The position numbers and the translations under genes are program-made. Positions 26,134 through 35,120 of a DNA stretch of 64,000 bases are shown piece by piece. A model generated the notes under the pieces. It saw only the letters and a list, made by a program, of their open reading frames with translations. It did not search any database and was not told the DNA's origin. This stretch comes from Sphingomonas zeae. GTDB taxonomy: Bacteria; Pseudomonadota; Alphaproteobacteria; Sphingomonadales; Sphingomonadaceae. The stretch is from contig NZ_JACIFA010000001.1 in NCBI RefSeq assembly GCF_014197135.1, forward strand, positions 1 to 64,000, written 5' to 3'. The number at the start of each line of letters is the position of its first letter. Position 1 is the first letter of the stretch.

Positions 26134-26745
26134 ATGGCCAAGCTCTATTTTTACTATGCCAGCATGAATGCCGGGAAATCGACCATGCTGTTGCAGGCTG
26201 ATTTCAACTATCGCGAGCGCGGAATGAACACGATGCTGTTCACCGCCGCGATCGACGATCGCTTCGCCTATGGCACCATCGCTTCGCGCATCGGCCTGTC
26301 GCAGCCCGCGACGCCGTTCCACGCCTCGACCGATCTGGAGGCCTGTGCGCTCGACCAGCACGGTCGCACGCCGCTCGCCTGTATCCTGGTCGATGAAGCG
26401 CAGTTCCTGACGCCGGACCAGGTGGATCAGTTGGCCCGGCTCGCCGATCGGCATCGCATTCCGGTGCTGTGTTATGGCCTGCGCACCGACTTCAAGGGGC
26501 AGTTGTTTCCCGGATCGGCGCGGCTGCTGGCGCTCGCCGATGCGCTCAGCGAGATCAAGTCGGTCTGCGTGTGCGGGGCCAAGGCGACGATGAACCTGCG
26601 TGTCGACGGGCAGGGCAAGGCGATTGCCGAGGGCGCGCAGACCGAGATCGGGGGCAATGACCGCTATGTCGCGCTGTGCCGCCGCCATTTCGGCGAGGCG
26701 CTGGCGGGGGAGCCGGTGCTTGAGGGGAAAGCGAAGCCCGACTAA
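26134..26745 (+). CDS. tdk: Thymidine kinase
   Basis: 203-residue type II thymidine kinase, which phosphorylates thymidine in the salvage pathway. P-loop SMNAGKST at about residues 10-17, DEAQFLT with the catalytic Glu near residue 88, and the lasso-domain signals GLRTDFKGQLFPGS. Zinc ligands start with CVCGAKATMN; the second pair is reduced to one clear Cys in ALCRRHF, with His as possible partner. Its stop is 11 bases before the truB ATG, so the two are likely co-transcribed. Confidence 0.94.
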   Translation: MAKLYFYYASMNAGKSTMLLQADFNYRERGMNTMLFTAAIDDRFAYGTIASRIGLSQPATPFHASTDLEACALDQHGRTPLACILVDEAQFLTPDQVDQLARLADRHRIPVLCYGLRTDFKGQLFPGSARLLALADALSEIKSVCVCGAKATMNLRVDGQGKAIAEGAQTEIGGNDRYVALCRRHFGEALAGEPVLEGKAKPD

Positions 26746-26755
26746 CGCCTTGGCA

Positions 26756-27763
26756 ATGCATGGATGGATCATTCTCGACAAGCCGCTGGGGCTGGGTTCG
26801 ACGCAAGGGGTAAGCGCGGTCAAGCGCTGCTTGCGCCAGGGCGGCTATGGCAAGGGCATCAAGGTCGGGCATGGTGGGACGCTCGACCCGCTGGCGATCG
26901 GCGTGCTGCCGATCGCGGTGGGCGAGGCGACCAAGCTGGCGGGGCGGATGCTCGACAGCGACAAGGTGTATGACTTCACCATCCGTTTCGGCGAGCAGAC
27001 CTCCACGCTGGATGCCGAGGGCGAGGTGGTGGCGACCAGTGACGTTCGCCCGACTCGCGCGGCGCTGGAGGCGGTGCTGCCGCGCTTCACCGGGCCGATT
27101 AACCAAGTGCCGCCCGCCTATTCCGCGCTGAAGATCGACGGCGAGCGGGCGTACGACCTCGCCCGCGCCGGGGAAGAGGTGGTGCTGGCGAGCAGGGCGG
27201 TGACCATCCACAGCCTCATATCCTCCCCGGAACGGGGAGGGGGACCGTTCGCGCCAGCGAATGGTGGAGGGGGAGAGCCTCTAAGTGATTCCGTGGAGGA
27301 AGCCCCCCTCCACCATCCTGCGGATGGTCCCCCTCCCCGTGCCGGGGAGGATATATTGGAGAACATCACCCTTACCGCGCATGTCTCCAAGGGCACCTAT
27401 ATCCGCTCGCTCGCCCGCGACATCGCGCTGGCGCTTGGCACGGTCGGCCATGTCACCATGCTTCGCCGCATCAAGGCTGGGCCGTTCACCCTGGCCCCGG
27501 CGATATCGCTGGACAAATTGAACGAAATGGGGCAGGCGCGCACCCTTGAACAGATACTCCTGCCGCTGAGGGCGGGGCTGGACGACATCCCGGCTCTTGC
27601 TCTCGACCCCGACCAGGCAGGGGCGCTCCGTCAGGGGCGTGTGCTGGCCGGGATTGCCGTGGACGATGGCCAATATTTCGCGATGCTGGGGGAAACCCCG
27701 GTGGCGCTGGTAGAGGCGCTGGACGAACAGGTCCGGGTCGTTCGGGGTTTCAACCTCGATTAA
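26756..27763 (+). CDS. truB: tRNA pseudouridine-55 synthase with in-frame repeat insertion
   Basis: 335 residues. It makes pseudouridine-55 in tRNA T-loops. The catalytic Asp is in GHGGTLDPLA at about residues 39-48; VPPAYSALKIDGERAYDLAR and the KGTYIRSLARDI block are canonical. Residues 156-199, encoded by a palindromic REP pair at 27220-27352, are absent from standard TruB: the sequence runs TIHSLI, then about 44 Gly/Pro/Glu-rich residues, then LENITLTAHVSKGTY. The insert is in frame with no stop and falls in the loop before the KGTY strand, away from the active-site Asp. Start at ATG 26756 gives MHGWIILDKPLG, the family start. The downstream rpsO is 12 bases away. Confidence 0.94.
   Translation: MHGWIILDKPLGLGSTQGVSAVKRCLRQGGYGKGIKVGHGGTLDPLAIGVLPIAVGEATKLAGRMLDSDKVYDFTIRFGEQTSTLDAEGEVVATSDVRPTRAALEAVLPRFTGPINQVPPAYSALKIDGERAYDLARAGEEVVLASRAVTIHSLISSPERGGGPFAPANGGGGEPLSDSVEEAPLHHPADGPPPRAGEDILENITLTAHVSKGTYIRSLARDIALALGTVGHVTMLRRIKAGPFTLAPAISLDKLNEMGQARTLEQILLPLRAGLDDIPALALDPDQAGALRQGRVLAGIAVDDGQYFAMLGETPVALVEALDEQVRVVRGFNLD
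27220..27352. repeat. REP-type pair (Y-Y inverted) inside truB
   Basis: The element begins ATCCTCCCCGG and ends CCGGGGAGGAT. The left unit reads GGGGAGGGGGACC, a hairpin loop, then ATGGTGGAGGGGG; the right unit is its inverse, CCCCCCTCCACCAT, loop, ATGGTCCCCCTCCCC. The two Y units are in mirror orientation, about 40 bp apart. At 133 bp it is the same family as the elements at 58674 and 55833, but lies inside a gene and keeps the reading frame. Confidence 0.92.
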
Positions 27764-27775
27764 GAAAGGATCACG

Positions 27776-28045
27776 ATGTCGATCACCGCTGAACGCCGCC
27801 AGGAAATCATCAAGGATCATGCCCGCGCCGAGGGTGACACGGGTTCGCCCGAAGTCCAGGTCGCGATCCTGACCCAGCGTATTCAGAACCTGACCGAGCA
27901 CTTCAAGACTCACGCGAAGGACAACCATTCGCGTCGCGGCCTGCTGATGCTGGTCAACAAGCGTCGCTCGCTGCTCGACTATCTGCGTCATAAGGATGGC
28001 GATCGCTATCTGGCGCTGATCGCCAAGCTCGGCCTGCGCAAGTAA
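27776..28045 (+). CDS. rpsO: 30S ribosomal protein S15
   Basis: 89 residues, exact family length. Pattern [20 protein letters not shown], then [40 protein letters not shown] and the terminal [10 protein letters not shown]15 binds 16S rRNA helices 20-22 early in 30S assembly. The Shine-Dalgarno AAGAAAGGA is strong. A rho-independent terminator follows, before pnp. Confidence 0.98.
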   Translation: MSITAERRQEIIKDHARAEGDTGSPEVQVAILTQRIQNLTEHFKTHAKDNHSRRGLLMLVNKRRSLLDYLRHKDGDRYLALIAKLGLRK

Positions 28046-28066
28046 GCCACGGGCGAACGCCACGAG

Positions 28067-28099
28067 AAAGGGCACTCCCATCGGGGGGTGCCCTTTTTT
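28067..28099 (+). terminator. Rho-independent terminator after rpsO
   Basis: GGGCACTCCC pairs with GGGGGTGCCC around a short loop, followed by six T. Upstream AAA allows pairing with the T-run. Separates rpsO from pnp. Confidence 0.93.
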
Positions 28100-28290
28100 G
28101 TTGGCTGGTGTATGAAGCACCGGGCCGACCGGATGCCGCAAGAGCGCATCCCCAAAGCCTCTATGTCATGAAACCCGTCGAACGCGGCGGGTAGGATCGG
28201 AGGATCGGCAATTCGGCCGAACTCCAGAGCCAATCTTGGCTCAACCCATAGGCCCCGGCGGGATAGGCCCGTCGGAGTGAAGGATATTCC

Positions 28291-30639
28291 ATGTTCAATA
28301 CCAAGAAAGTGGCCATCGAGTGGGGCGGCAAGACGCTGACCCTCGAAACCGGCAAGGTGGCCCGTCAGGCCGACGGCGCGGTGATCGCGACGCTGGGCGA
28401 GACGGTGGTGCTGTGCGCCGTGACGGCCGCGAAGACCGTGAAGGAAGGGCAGGACTTCTTCCCGCTCACCGTTCACTATCAGGAGAAGTTCTCGTCGGCG
28501 GGCCGTATCCCCGGCGGTTTCTTCAAGCGCGAGCGCGGTGCGACCGAGCGTGAGACGCTGATCAGCCGCCTGATCGATCGTCCGATCCGCCCGCTGTTCC
28601 CCGAAGGTTTCTACAACGAGATCAACTGCATCTGCCAGGTGCTCTCCTATGATGGCGAGAACGAGCCCGACATCCTGGCGCTGGTCGCCGCGTCGGCCGC
28701 GCTCACCATCTCGGGCGTTCCCTTCATGGGTCCGATCGGTGCGGCGCGCGTCGGCTATGTCGATGGCGAGTATCAGCTGAACCCGACCGACGCCGAGGCG
28801 CTGGCCGGTGACCTGGACCTGGTCGTCGCCGCGACGCACGACGCGGTGATGATGGTCGAGTCGGAAGCCAAGGAGCTGTCCGAAGAGGTGATGCTGGGCG
28901 CCGTCATGTACGCGCACAAGGCATCGCAGCAGATCATCGACGCGATCATCGACTTGGCCGAGCAGGCCGCCAAGGATCCGTGGGAGCTGAAGGTCGGCGA
29001 CGACCAGAAGGCGGTCAAGGCCGAGCTGAAGAAGCTGATCGGCAAGGACATCACCGCGGCCTACAAGCTGACCGACAAGCAGCAGCGCCAGACCGCGCTG
29101 GGCGAGGCCCGCGCCAAGGCGAAGGCCGCCATGGCCGACCGTACGCCGCAGGAGCAGCTGGTCGCCGCCAAGCTGGTCAAGAAGCTGGAAGCCGAGATCG
29201 TCCGTACCGCGATCCTGAAGGACGGCCGCCGCATCGACGGTCGCTCGACCACGCAGATTCGTCCGATCGAGGCCGAAGTTCACTTCCTGCCGCGTTCGCA
29301 CGGCTCGGCGCTGTTCACGCGCGGCGAGACCCAGACGATCGCGACCACGACGCTGGGCACCCGCGATGCCGAGCAGATGATCGACGGCCTGAACGGCCTG
29401 TCCTACCAGCACTTCATGCTGCACTATAACTTCCCGCCCTATTCGGTCGGCGAAGTGGGCCGCTTCGGTGCGCCGGGCCGTCGCGAGATCGGCCATGGCA
29501 AGCTGGCATGGCGTGCGCTGCACCCGGTGCTGCCGACCAAGGAAGAATTCCCCTACACCATCCGCGTGACCAGCGACATCACCGAGTCGAACGGCTCGTC
29601 GTCGATGGCCACCGTCTGCGGCGGCTCGCTGTCGCTGATGGACGCGGGCGTTCCGCTGAAGCGTCCGGTCTCGGGCATCGCCATGGGCCTGATCCTGGAA
29701 GGCAAGGACTTTGCCGTCCTGTCCGACATCCTGGGTGACGAAGATCACTTGGGCGACATGGACTTCAAGGTGGCGGGCACCTCCGAGGGCATCACCTCGC
29801 TCCAGATGGACATCAAGATCGCCGGTATCACCGAGGAGATCATGAAGGTCGCGCTGGCGCAGGCCAAGGAAGGCCGTGCGCATATCCTGGGCGAGATGAA
29901 CAAGGCGCTGGGTGAGACCCGCACCGAGCTGTCGGCCCATGCCCCGCGCATCGAGACGATGACGATCGACAAGTCGAAGATCCGCGACGTGATCGGCACC
30001 GGCGGCAAGGTGATCCGCGAGATCGTCGCCACCACCGGCGCCAAGGTCGACATCGACGACGAGGGCGTGATCAAGATCAGCTCGTCGGATGGTTCGCAGA
30101 TCGAAGCCGCGATGAACTGGATCAAGGGCATCGTCGAAGAGGCCGAGGTCGGCAAGATCTACAACGGCAAGGTCGTCAACCTGGTCGATTTCGGCGCATT
30201 CGTGAACTTCATGGGCGGCAAGGACGGTCTCGTCCACGTCTCGGAGATCAAGAACGAACGCGTCGAGAAGGTCTCGGACGTCCTGAGCGAAGGCCAGGAA
30301 GTCAAGGTCAAGGTCCTCGAGATCGATCCACGCGGCAAGGTCCGCCTGTCGATGCGCGTCGTCGACCAGGAAACCGGCGCCGAGCTGGAGGACAATCGTC
30401 CGGCCCGCGAACCGCGTGAACCGCGCGGCGATCGTGGCCCGCGCGGCGACCGTGAAGGCGGTCGCGGTCCGCGTCGCGACGGCGGCGACCGTGGTGGCGA
30501 AGGCCGTGGCGAGCGTGGCGGTGAAGGCCGCAGCGGTCCGCGTCGCGACCGTGGCGACCGTCCCCGTCGCGAAGGCGGCGAACAGGGCGGCACGTCCGAA
30601 TTCGCCGCGCCGGCCTTCTTGACCGGTGATCGCGACTGA
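28291..30639 (+). CDS. pnp: Polynucleotide phosphorylase
   Basis: 782-residue 3'-5' exoribonuclease that uses phosphate to degrade RNA and is a degradosome partner. Two RNase PH domains (about 10-230 and 320-545; GDTAVL-like [12 protein letters not shown] and [23 protein letters not shown]), a KH domain ([15 protein letters not shown]) and an S1 domain ([20 protein letters not shown]). A C-terminal Arg/Gly-rich tail from about residue 705 to 766 (for example [20 protein letters not shown]) is much longer than in E. coli, and the end [11 protein letters not shown] is hydrophobic. AAGGA precedes the ATG. A 190-bp leader after the rpsO terminator may hold its promoter and a regulatory hairpin. 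Confidence 0.98.
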   Translation: MFNTKKVAIEWGGKTLTLETGKVARQADGAVIATLGETVVLCAVTAAKTVKEGQDFFPLTVHYQEKFSSAGRIPGGFFKRERGATERETLISRLIDRPIRPLFPEGFYNEINCICQVLSYDGENEPDILALVAASAALTISGVPFMGPIGAARVGYVDGEYQLNPTDAEALAGDLDLVVAATHDAVMMVESEAKELSEEVMLGAVMYAHKASQQIIDAIIDLAEQAAKDPWELKVGDDQKAVKAELKKLIGKDITAAYKLTDKQQRQTALGEARAKAKAAMADRTPQEQLVAAKLVKKLEAEIVRTAILKDGRRIDGRSTTQIRPIEAEVHFLPRSHGSALFTRGETQTIATTTLGTRDAEQMIDGLNGLSYQHFMLHYNFPPYSVGEVGRFGAPGRREIGHGKLAWRALHPVLPTKEEFPYTIRVTSDITESNGSSSMATVCGGSLSLMDAGVPLKRPVSGIAMGLILEGKDFAVLSDILGDEDHLGDMDFKVAGTSEGITSLQMDIKIAGITEEIMKVALAQAKEGRAHILGEMNKALGETRTELSAHAPRIETMTIDKSKIRDVIGTGGKVIREIVATTGAKVDIDDEGVIKISSSDGSQIEAAMNWIKGIVEEAEVGKIYNGKVVNLVDFGAFVNFMGGKDGLVHVSEIKNERVEKVSDVLSEGQEVKVKVLEIDPRGKVRLSMRVVDQETGAELEDNRPAREPREPRGDRGPRGDREGGRGPRRDGGDRGGEGRGERGGEGRSGPRRDRGDRPRREGGEQGGTSEFAAPAFLTGDRD

Positions 30640-30665
30640 TCCTGATACCATCGGCGTATCAAAGG

Positions 30666-30694
30666 GAGGCCCGGAGCGATCCGGGCCTCTTTTT
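30666..30694 (+). terminator. Rho-independent terminator after pnp
   Basis: GAGGCCCGG pairs perfectly with CCGGGCCTC over a 6-nt loop, followed by TTTTT. Confidence 0.93.
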
Positions 30695-30870
30695 ATGTCG
30701 CCCTGCGGGCAACAGCGGCGAGCGTGAAAATATTTCTATGATGTTAAGTGGCTGATTTATAAACTATTGCGTTTTGCGCTCCCGCTGGTGCTCGCGCGCG
30801 TACAATAAGTCGTTAAAACGTCCTGGCCTAGCGACCCTGTCGATACTGAAATTCGAGCGGGGAAACGTGA

Positions 30871-32277
30871 ATGCTTGCGATCAGGAACAAGCTGGAATGG
30901 CTGGCCACCCTCTCCAATTATTCGGGCGTTGGCTTATGGGATGCCGTGATCCACGACGGCGACGAGACCCATGCGAAATCGCGCTGGACCTGGTCGTCCG
31001 AATTTCGCCGCCTGTGCGGCTATACCTCGGAAGCCGATTTCCCCAATCTGATGACCTCTTGGTCGAATCTGCTCCATCCCGATGACGTTGCGCTGGCCTT
31101 CGCCGCTTTCCGCGAGACGGTGGAGACGGGAAACCCCTATAACGTAACCTACCGGCTGAAGGTGAAAAGCGGCTCCTATCGCTGGTTCCAGGCCACCGGC
31201 GGGGTCGTCAAGGACGGCAGGGGCAAGGTTCGCCGTGCCAGCGGTTCGCTGGTCGATATCCATGAATCCAAGATGCTCGAACTGGAGCAGCTTCAGGCGG
31301 TAACGGTGTTGCTCGACCTGATCCGGGGCCTGGCCGCGGGGAAGCTGACCGGGCGTGTCGGCGACGATTTCCCGCCCCGTTTTGCGGAATTGAAGAACGA
31401 TTTCAACGCCGCGATGGACTCGCTGTGCGCCGCCATAGGCAGCGTGTCACACACGTCGGGGGTCATTCGCAACGGCACGAATGAGATCCGCGCGGCTTCT
31501 GATGATCTGTCGCGCCGAACCGAACAACAGGCCGCCTCGCTGGAGGAAAGCGCCGCTGCCATCGGGGAGATCACCGATACGGTTCGCCGTTCCGCCGAAG
31601 ATGCCGGTCGGGCAAGCAGCCTGGTTGCGCAGGCGCGCCAGGAAGCGGACGAGTCGGATGACGTCGTGCAACGCACGATCGGTGCGATGCGCGGTATCGA
31701 ACACACCTCGGGCGAGATTGCCGAGATTATCGGCGTGATCGATGGGATCGCCTTCCAGACGAATTTGCTCGCGCTTAACGCCGGGGTCGAGGCCGCGCGG
31801 GCTGGCGATGCGGGCAAGGGCTTTGCCGTCGTCGCGTCCGAAGTCCGCGCGCTGGCGCTGCGGTCGGCCGAAGCGGCCAAGGATGTGAAGCTGCGGATTA
31901 CCGCCAGTTCCCAACAGGTCGGCACCGGCAGCAAGCTCGTGGTCGAAACCGGCCAAGCGTTGCAACGGATCAGCGGCCGGATCAACGAGATCAGCGGTCT
32001 GATGACGGGCATGGCCGTGACCGCCAAGCAACAGGCCTCGTCACTGGAACAGATCAATATCGCGATCGGCGAGATGGACGGCGTGACCCAGCAAAATGCC
32101 GCGATGGTCGAAGAGGCCACCGCATCGGCGCGCCAGCTGGCGTCCGAGGCGGGCCGGCTGAGCGACCAGGTCGCGCGGTTCGATGTCGGGGATCTCGGCC
32201 GGTATGACGATCGGTCGAGCCATATGGCGGTGCGTGGTGCGGGACGGCCCGCCCTGCGCGCGGTGGGGACGAACTGA
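30871..32277 (+). CDS. Soluble PAS-domain methyl-accepting chemotaxis protein
   Basis: 468 residues with no hydrophobic segment long enough for a membrane span, so it should be cytoplasmic. A PAS_3-type sensor domain fills residues 15-130 (WSSEFRRLCGYTSEADFPNL, then YRLKVKSGSYRWFQATGG), followed by a HAMP-like connector (LLDLIRGLAAGKLTGRVGDD) and a long coiled-coil signalling domain. Its hairpin tip is IIGVIDGIAFQTNLLALNAG, then VEAARAGDAGKGFAVVASEVRALA, the CheA/CheW contact region. No che or flagellar genes are nearby. The likely input is an intracellular redox or small-molecule signal; ligand unknown. Transcribed alone, after the pnp terminator. Confidence 0.92.
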   Translation: MLAIRNKLEWLATLSNYSGVGLWDAVIHDGDETHAKSRWTWSSEFRRLCGYTSEADFPNLMTSWSNLLHPDDVALAFAAFRETVETGNPYNVTYRLKVKSGSYRWFQATGGVVKDGRGKVRRASGSLVDIHESKMLELEQLQAVTVLLDLIRGLAAGKLTGRVGDDFPPRFAELKNDFNAAMDSLCAAIGSVSHTSGVIRNGTNEIRAASDDLSRRTEQQAASLEESAAAIGEITDTVRRSAEDAGRASSLVAQARQEADESDDVVQRTIGAMRGIEHTSGEIAEIIGVIDGIAFQTNLLALNAGVEAARAGDAGKGFAVVASEVRALALRSAEAAKDVKLRITASSQQVGTGSKLVVETGQALQRISGRINEISGLMTGMAVTAKQQASSLEQINIAIGEMDGVTQQNAAMVEEATASARQLASEAGRLSDQVARFDVGDLGRYDDRSSHMAVRGAGRPALRAVGTN

Positions 32278-32307
32278 AGCCGACTCCCCGCAGAACGGGG
32301 CGGCTAA

Positions 32308-33297
32308 TCAGCGCGGCGCCGCCCCCTCATGCGCGCTGTAGCCCAGCCGGGCATGGCCCTGCACCGGCCCGGCGACATCGGCGACCAGATAGAGCGGGCG
32401 GCGCTTCGATTCGATATAGAGCCGTCCCAGATATTCGCCGATCATGCCCAGCACGAACATCTGCACCGCGCCCAGGATGACGGTGACCAGCATGGTCGAG
32501 GTCCAGCCCTGCACCGCCGAGCCGGTCAGCCAGCCGATCGCGATATAGACGATCAGCAACAGCGACGCCGCCGTCAGCGCCAGCCCGATATGGCTGGCCC
32601 AGCGCAACGGCGCGGTCGAAAAGCCCGTGACGGCGTCGAAGGCGAGCGCGATCATCTTGCCCAGGGGATAATGGGTCTCGCCGGCATGACGCTCGGCCCG
32701 GTCATAGGGGAAGGGAACCTGGCGAAAGCCGACCCAGGCGACCATGCCGCGAATGAAGCGCGCCTGTTCGGGCAGCGATTGCAACGCGTCGAGCGCCCGC
32801 CTGCTCATCAGTCGGAAATCGCCCGTGTCGAGCGGGATCGGCGTGTCGGTCAGCCGGTCGAGCATCCGGTAGAAGACCGCCGCCGTCGCCTTTTTGAACA
32901 GCGTCTCGCCCGCCCGTTTGCGGCGTACGGCATAGACCACGTCCGCACCTTGCGCCGCCATGGTCGCGCGCATTTCGGTCAGCAGTTCGGGCGGGTCCTG
33001 AAGATCGGCGTCGATGATAAGGATCTGCTCGCCCGCGCACAGGTCCAGACCTGCGGTCAGGGCGAGCTGGTGGCCGTGATTGCGCGACAGGTTGATCGCC
33101 ACCAGATGCGGATCGGCGGCGGCGAGCCGCTGCATCACCGGCCAGCTGTCGTCGCGCGAGCCGTCGTTGATCAGGACGATCTCATAATCCTCGCCCACCG
33201 CCGCGCGCGCCGCGCCGGAAATGCGCGTGTGCAGCACGTCCAGACAGGCGGCTTCGTTATAGCAGGGGACGACGACGGACAGGGCAGGGCGCTTCAT
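32308..33297 (-). CDS. Family 2 glycosyltransferase (polyprenyl-phosphate type)
   Basis: 329 residues. The catalytic domain begins SVVVPCYNEAACLDVL and has the DDG-like INDGSRDDSW and metal-binding DADLQDPPELL, the hallmark of dolichyl/undecaprenyl-phosphate sugar transferases (GtrB/ArnC-like). Two C-terminal membrane helices (about residues 225-290: IGLALTAASLLLIVYIAIGW and VTVILGAVQMFVLGMIGEYLG) match. It should load a sugar onto a lipid carrier on the cytoplasmic face. The sugar is unknown and no O-antigen or flippase neighbour is seen. It is the next gene downstream of the M48 protease gene, which is read in the same direction, 34 bp away. Confidence 0.9.
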   Translation of the reverse strand: MKRPALSVVVPCYNEAACLDVLHTRISGAARAAVGEDYEIVLINDGSRDDSWPVMQRLAAADPHLVAINLSRNHGHQLALTAGLDLCAGEQILIIDADLQDPPELLTEMRATMAAQGADVVYAVRRKRAGETLFKKATAAVFYRMLDRLTDTPIPLDTGDFRLMSRRALDALQSLPEQARFIRGMVAWVGFRQVPFPYDRAERHAGETHYPLGKMIALAFDAVTGFSTAPLRWASHIGLALTAASLLLIVYIAIGWLTGSAVQGWTSTMLVTVILGAVQMFVLGMIGEYLGRLYIESKRRPLYLVADVAGPVQGHARLGYSAHEGAAPR

Positions 33298-33331
33298 GAC
33301 GCCGCCGGTTTAGCGGCGTCGGAGGCGTCCG

Positions 33332-34747
33332 TCACCCGTTGACGACCAACTTGACCAAACGACCCGGTGTCAGCGCTTGTTCCGGGTCCAGCCCGTTGAG
33401 CGTGATGAACCGTTCGCGCCGCTGATCGGGAAAGGCCATGCGCGCCGACAGGCTGTCGATCGTGTCGCCCGCCTTGACGGTGACGATGCTGATCTTCTTG
33501 CCGCGAATGCCATTGGCCTCGGCAGTGGAGAGCGGCGCGACCGAGGCGAGCAGCGGCTGGAACGGCCCGATCCCCGAGCCAGCTGGCGTCACCAGCGTGA
33601 AGGTATAGGTTGCCGAGGGGAAGCGGTAGGCGACCACCGTGGCGTCGACCGCACGGTTGTTCGCGGCGGCGCGGGTGGTGACCCAGGCATAGGGGATGCC
33701 ATTGGCCGTGCCGTTCTGAAGCTGGCCCGAGGGCGTGCCGGTGCCGAGCTGGCCGAAACGCTGGGTGATCGCCTGGCCTAGGTCACTGCCCTGCGCGAGC
33801 CGCATCTCCGCCTGGCCGCCCTGGCCGACGATCGTCACCGCGTCGCTGCTATTGGCGATCGCATAGCCGGTCGGAGCGGTGAATTTCAGCTTGAGGCCGG
33901 GATGGCGGAAGGTCTGGCCGTCGACAATGCCTTCCTTGGGATCGTCGCCATAGGGCATTCCGTCGAGCATCCGCAGGAAGGCGGTGTCCTGCGGCGGGGT
34001 GGTTTCCGGGCGGCCGGTCTGCTTGGCGAGCGCGGCGGCACGGCGCACGCGGTCGGCGCTGTTAGGGTGGGTGGAGGCCCAGGTGGGAATGGCATTGGCG
34101 TCCTTGCCCGCCGTCCGTGCCGCCAGATCGCTCGACGCCGCCAGCGAGGCGAGCATGTCGGCCGAGGCATAAGGATCATAGCCCGCGGCGGTCATGTAGC
34201 GGATGCCCAGGCCATCGGCCTGATATTCCTGATCGCGGCCATATTTCAGCGTGTAGAGCTGCGCGCCGGTGCCGACCAACTGGGTCGCCAGATTGCTGCC
34301 GGTCAATAGACCTGCCCCCGCCGCCAAAATCGAGCCGATGGTCGAGCGGGTGTTGCGGCTTTGCGAATGGCGCGCGGCGACATGGCCGACTTCGTGGCCC
34401 AGCACCGAGGCGAGTTCCGCTTCCGAATTCATCAGCGCGAGCAGCTGGCGCGTGACATAGATATAGCCGCCGGGGATCGCGAAGGCGTTCTCGACCGGAG
34501 AGTTGAGCGTGGTGACGATGAAGTCGCCTTGCGCGTTGGACAGGCCCGACTGAACCGCGACGCGCTTGCCGACGCGCTCGACAAAGGCCGCCTGCGGACC
34601 GGTGTAGCGGCCGCCATATTGCTTGACGAGTTCGGGATTGGCCTGCGCGCCTTGCGCCTTGTCGGACGCGGAGATGGAGCGCGTTTGTTGTGCGGCAACG
34701 GGTGCGGCGACAAGCGCGAGCATGGCGGCGGCGGTGGCGAAACGCAT
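33332..34747 (-). CDS. Periplasmic M48 metalloprotease with LysM domain
   Basis: 471 residues. The signal peptide MRFATAAAMLALVAAPVAAQ is cleaved before QTRSIS. The M48 peptidase domain has the zinc motif HEVGH (LGHEVGHVAARHSQS, near residue 118) and the third-ligand region QEYQADGLGIRYM. A C-terminal LysM-like domain (about 415-471: VKAGDTIDSLSARM, then TLNGLDPEQALTPGRLVKLV) should bind peptidoglycan. Relatives such as BepA/YfgC clear misassembled outer-membrane proteins. Its role here is inferred from that family. Starts at the first Met; promoter in the upstream repeat-rich gap. Confidence 0.92.
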   Translation of the reverse strand: MRFATAAAMLALVAAPVAAQQTRSISASDKAQGAQANPELVKQYGGRYTGPQAAFVERVGKRVAVQSGLSNAQGDFIVTTLNSPVENAFAIPGGYIYVTRQLLALMNSEAELASVLGHEVGHVAARHSQSRNTRSTIGSILAAGAGLLTGSNLATQLVGTGAQLYTLKYGRDQEYQADGLGIRYMTAAGYDPYASADMLASLAASSDLAARTAGKDANAIPTWASTHPNSADRVRRAAALAKQTGRPETTPPQDTAFLRMLDGMPYGDDPKEGIVDGQTFRHPGLKLKFTAPTGYAIANSSDAVTIVGQGGQAEMRLAQGSDLGQAITQRFGQLGTGTPSGQLQNGTANGIPYAWVTTRAAANNRAVDATVVAYRFPSATYTFTLVTPAGSGIGPFQPLLASVAPLSTAEANGIRGKKISIVTVKAGDTIDSLSARMAFPDQRRERFITLNGLDPEQALTPGRLVKLVVNG

Positions 34748-35119
34748 CGATGACGGACTCCCTGTTCGCGCTTTTCAAAGCGCGTGACGGGCGCGGGTTC
34801 CAGTATTTTGTTACGGGGGCGTCATTTCCATTTCACGATTCCCGTTCCCCGGTGACGGCCGGAATCCAGTTTCTACGCGACCGATGGCGCGCGAAACGCT
34901 ACGAGGGAGGTGCCTGCGATGGTTCGCGGTAACTGAGTCCCGGCCTTTGCCGGGGAACGAAGAGGATTGGGTTCGCGCGGAGGCGCAGAGACGCGGAGGC
35001 GGTTCGTCCCGTGCAGGCGGCAGCCCTTTTCAAACAAGCGGCTTCGTCTTCCGGTCGAAAGGTCGTATTCCGGGATCGGCGAGGCCAGACATCTCCGCGC
35101 CTCCGCGCCTCCGCGCGAA
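34748..35119. other. Gene-free gap filled by repeats
   Basis: 372 bp between the M48 gene and the RSH stop, with no credible gene. It contains remnants of the CCGGCC hairpin family (near 34850-34880 and 34936-34961, GAGTCCCGGCCTTTGCCGGG) and a family B inner module from 34970 to 35120. A promoter for the M48 gene must lie here. Confidence 0.7.
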
Positions 35120-35120
35120 C
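34970..35120. repeat. Family B inverted repeat (copy 2, inner arms only)
   Basis: Left arm GGTTCGCGCGGAGGCGCAGA and right arm CTCCGCGCCTCCGCGCGAAC, with the sub-motif GCAGGCGGCAGCC inside. The outer arms are missing. The right arm ends exactly at the first base of the RSH stop codon (TAG on the minus strand, 35120-35122). Confidence 0.8.

Noticed and set aside
28006..30651. Open frame of 881 codons on the minus strand opposite pnp
   Set aside because: The plus strand encodes a perfect PNPase. The minus frame has Arg/Asp/Leu-rich, low-quality sequence without a domain, which is the expected shadow in GC-rich DNA.
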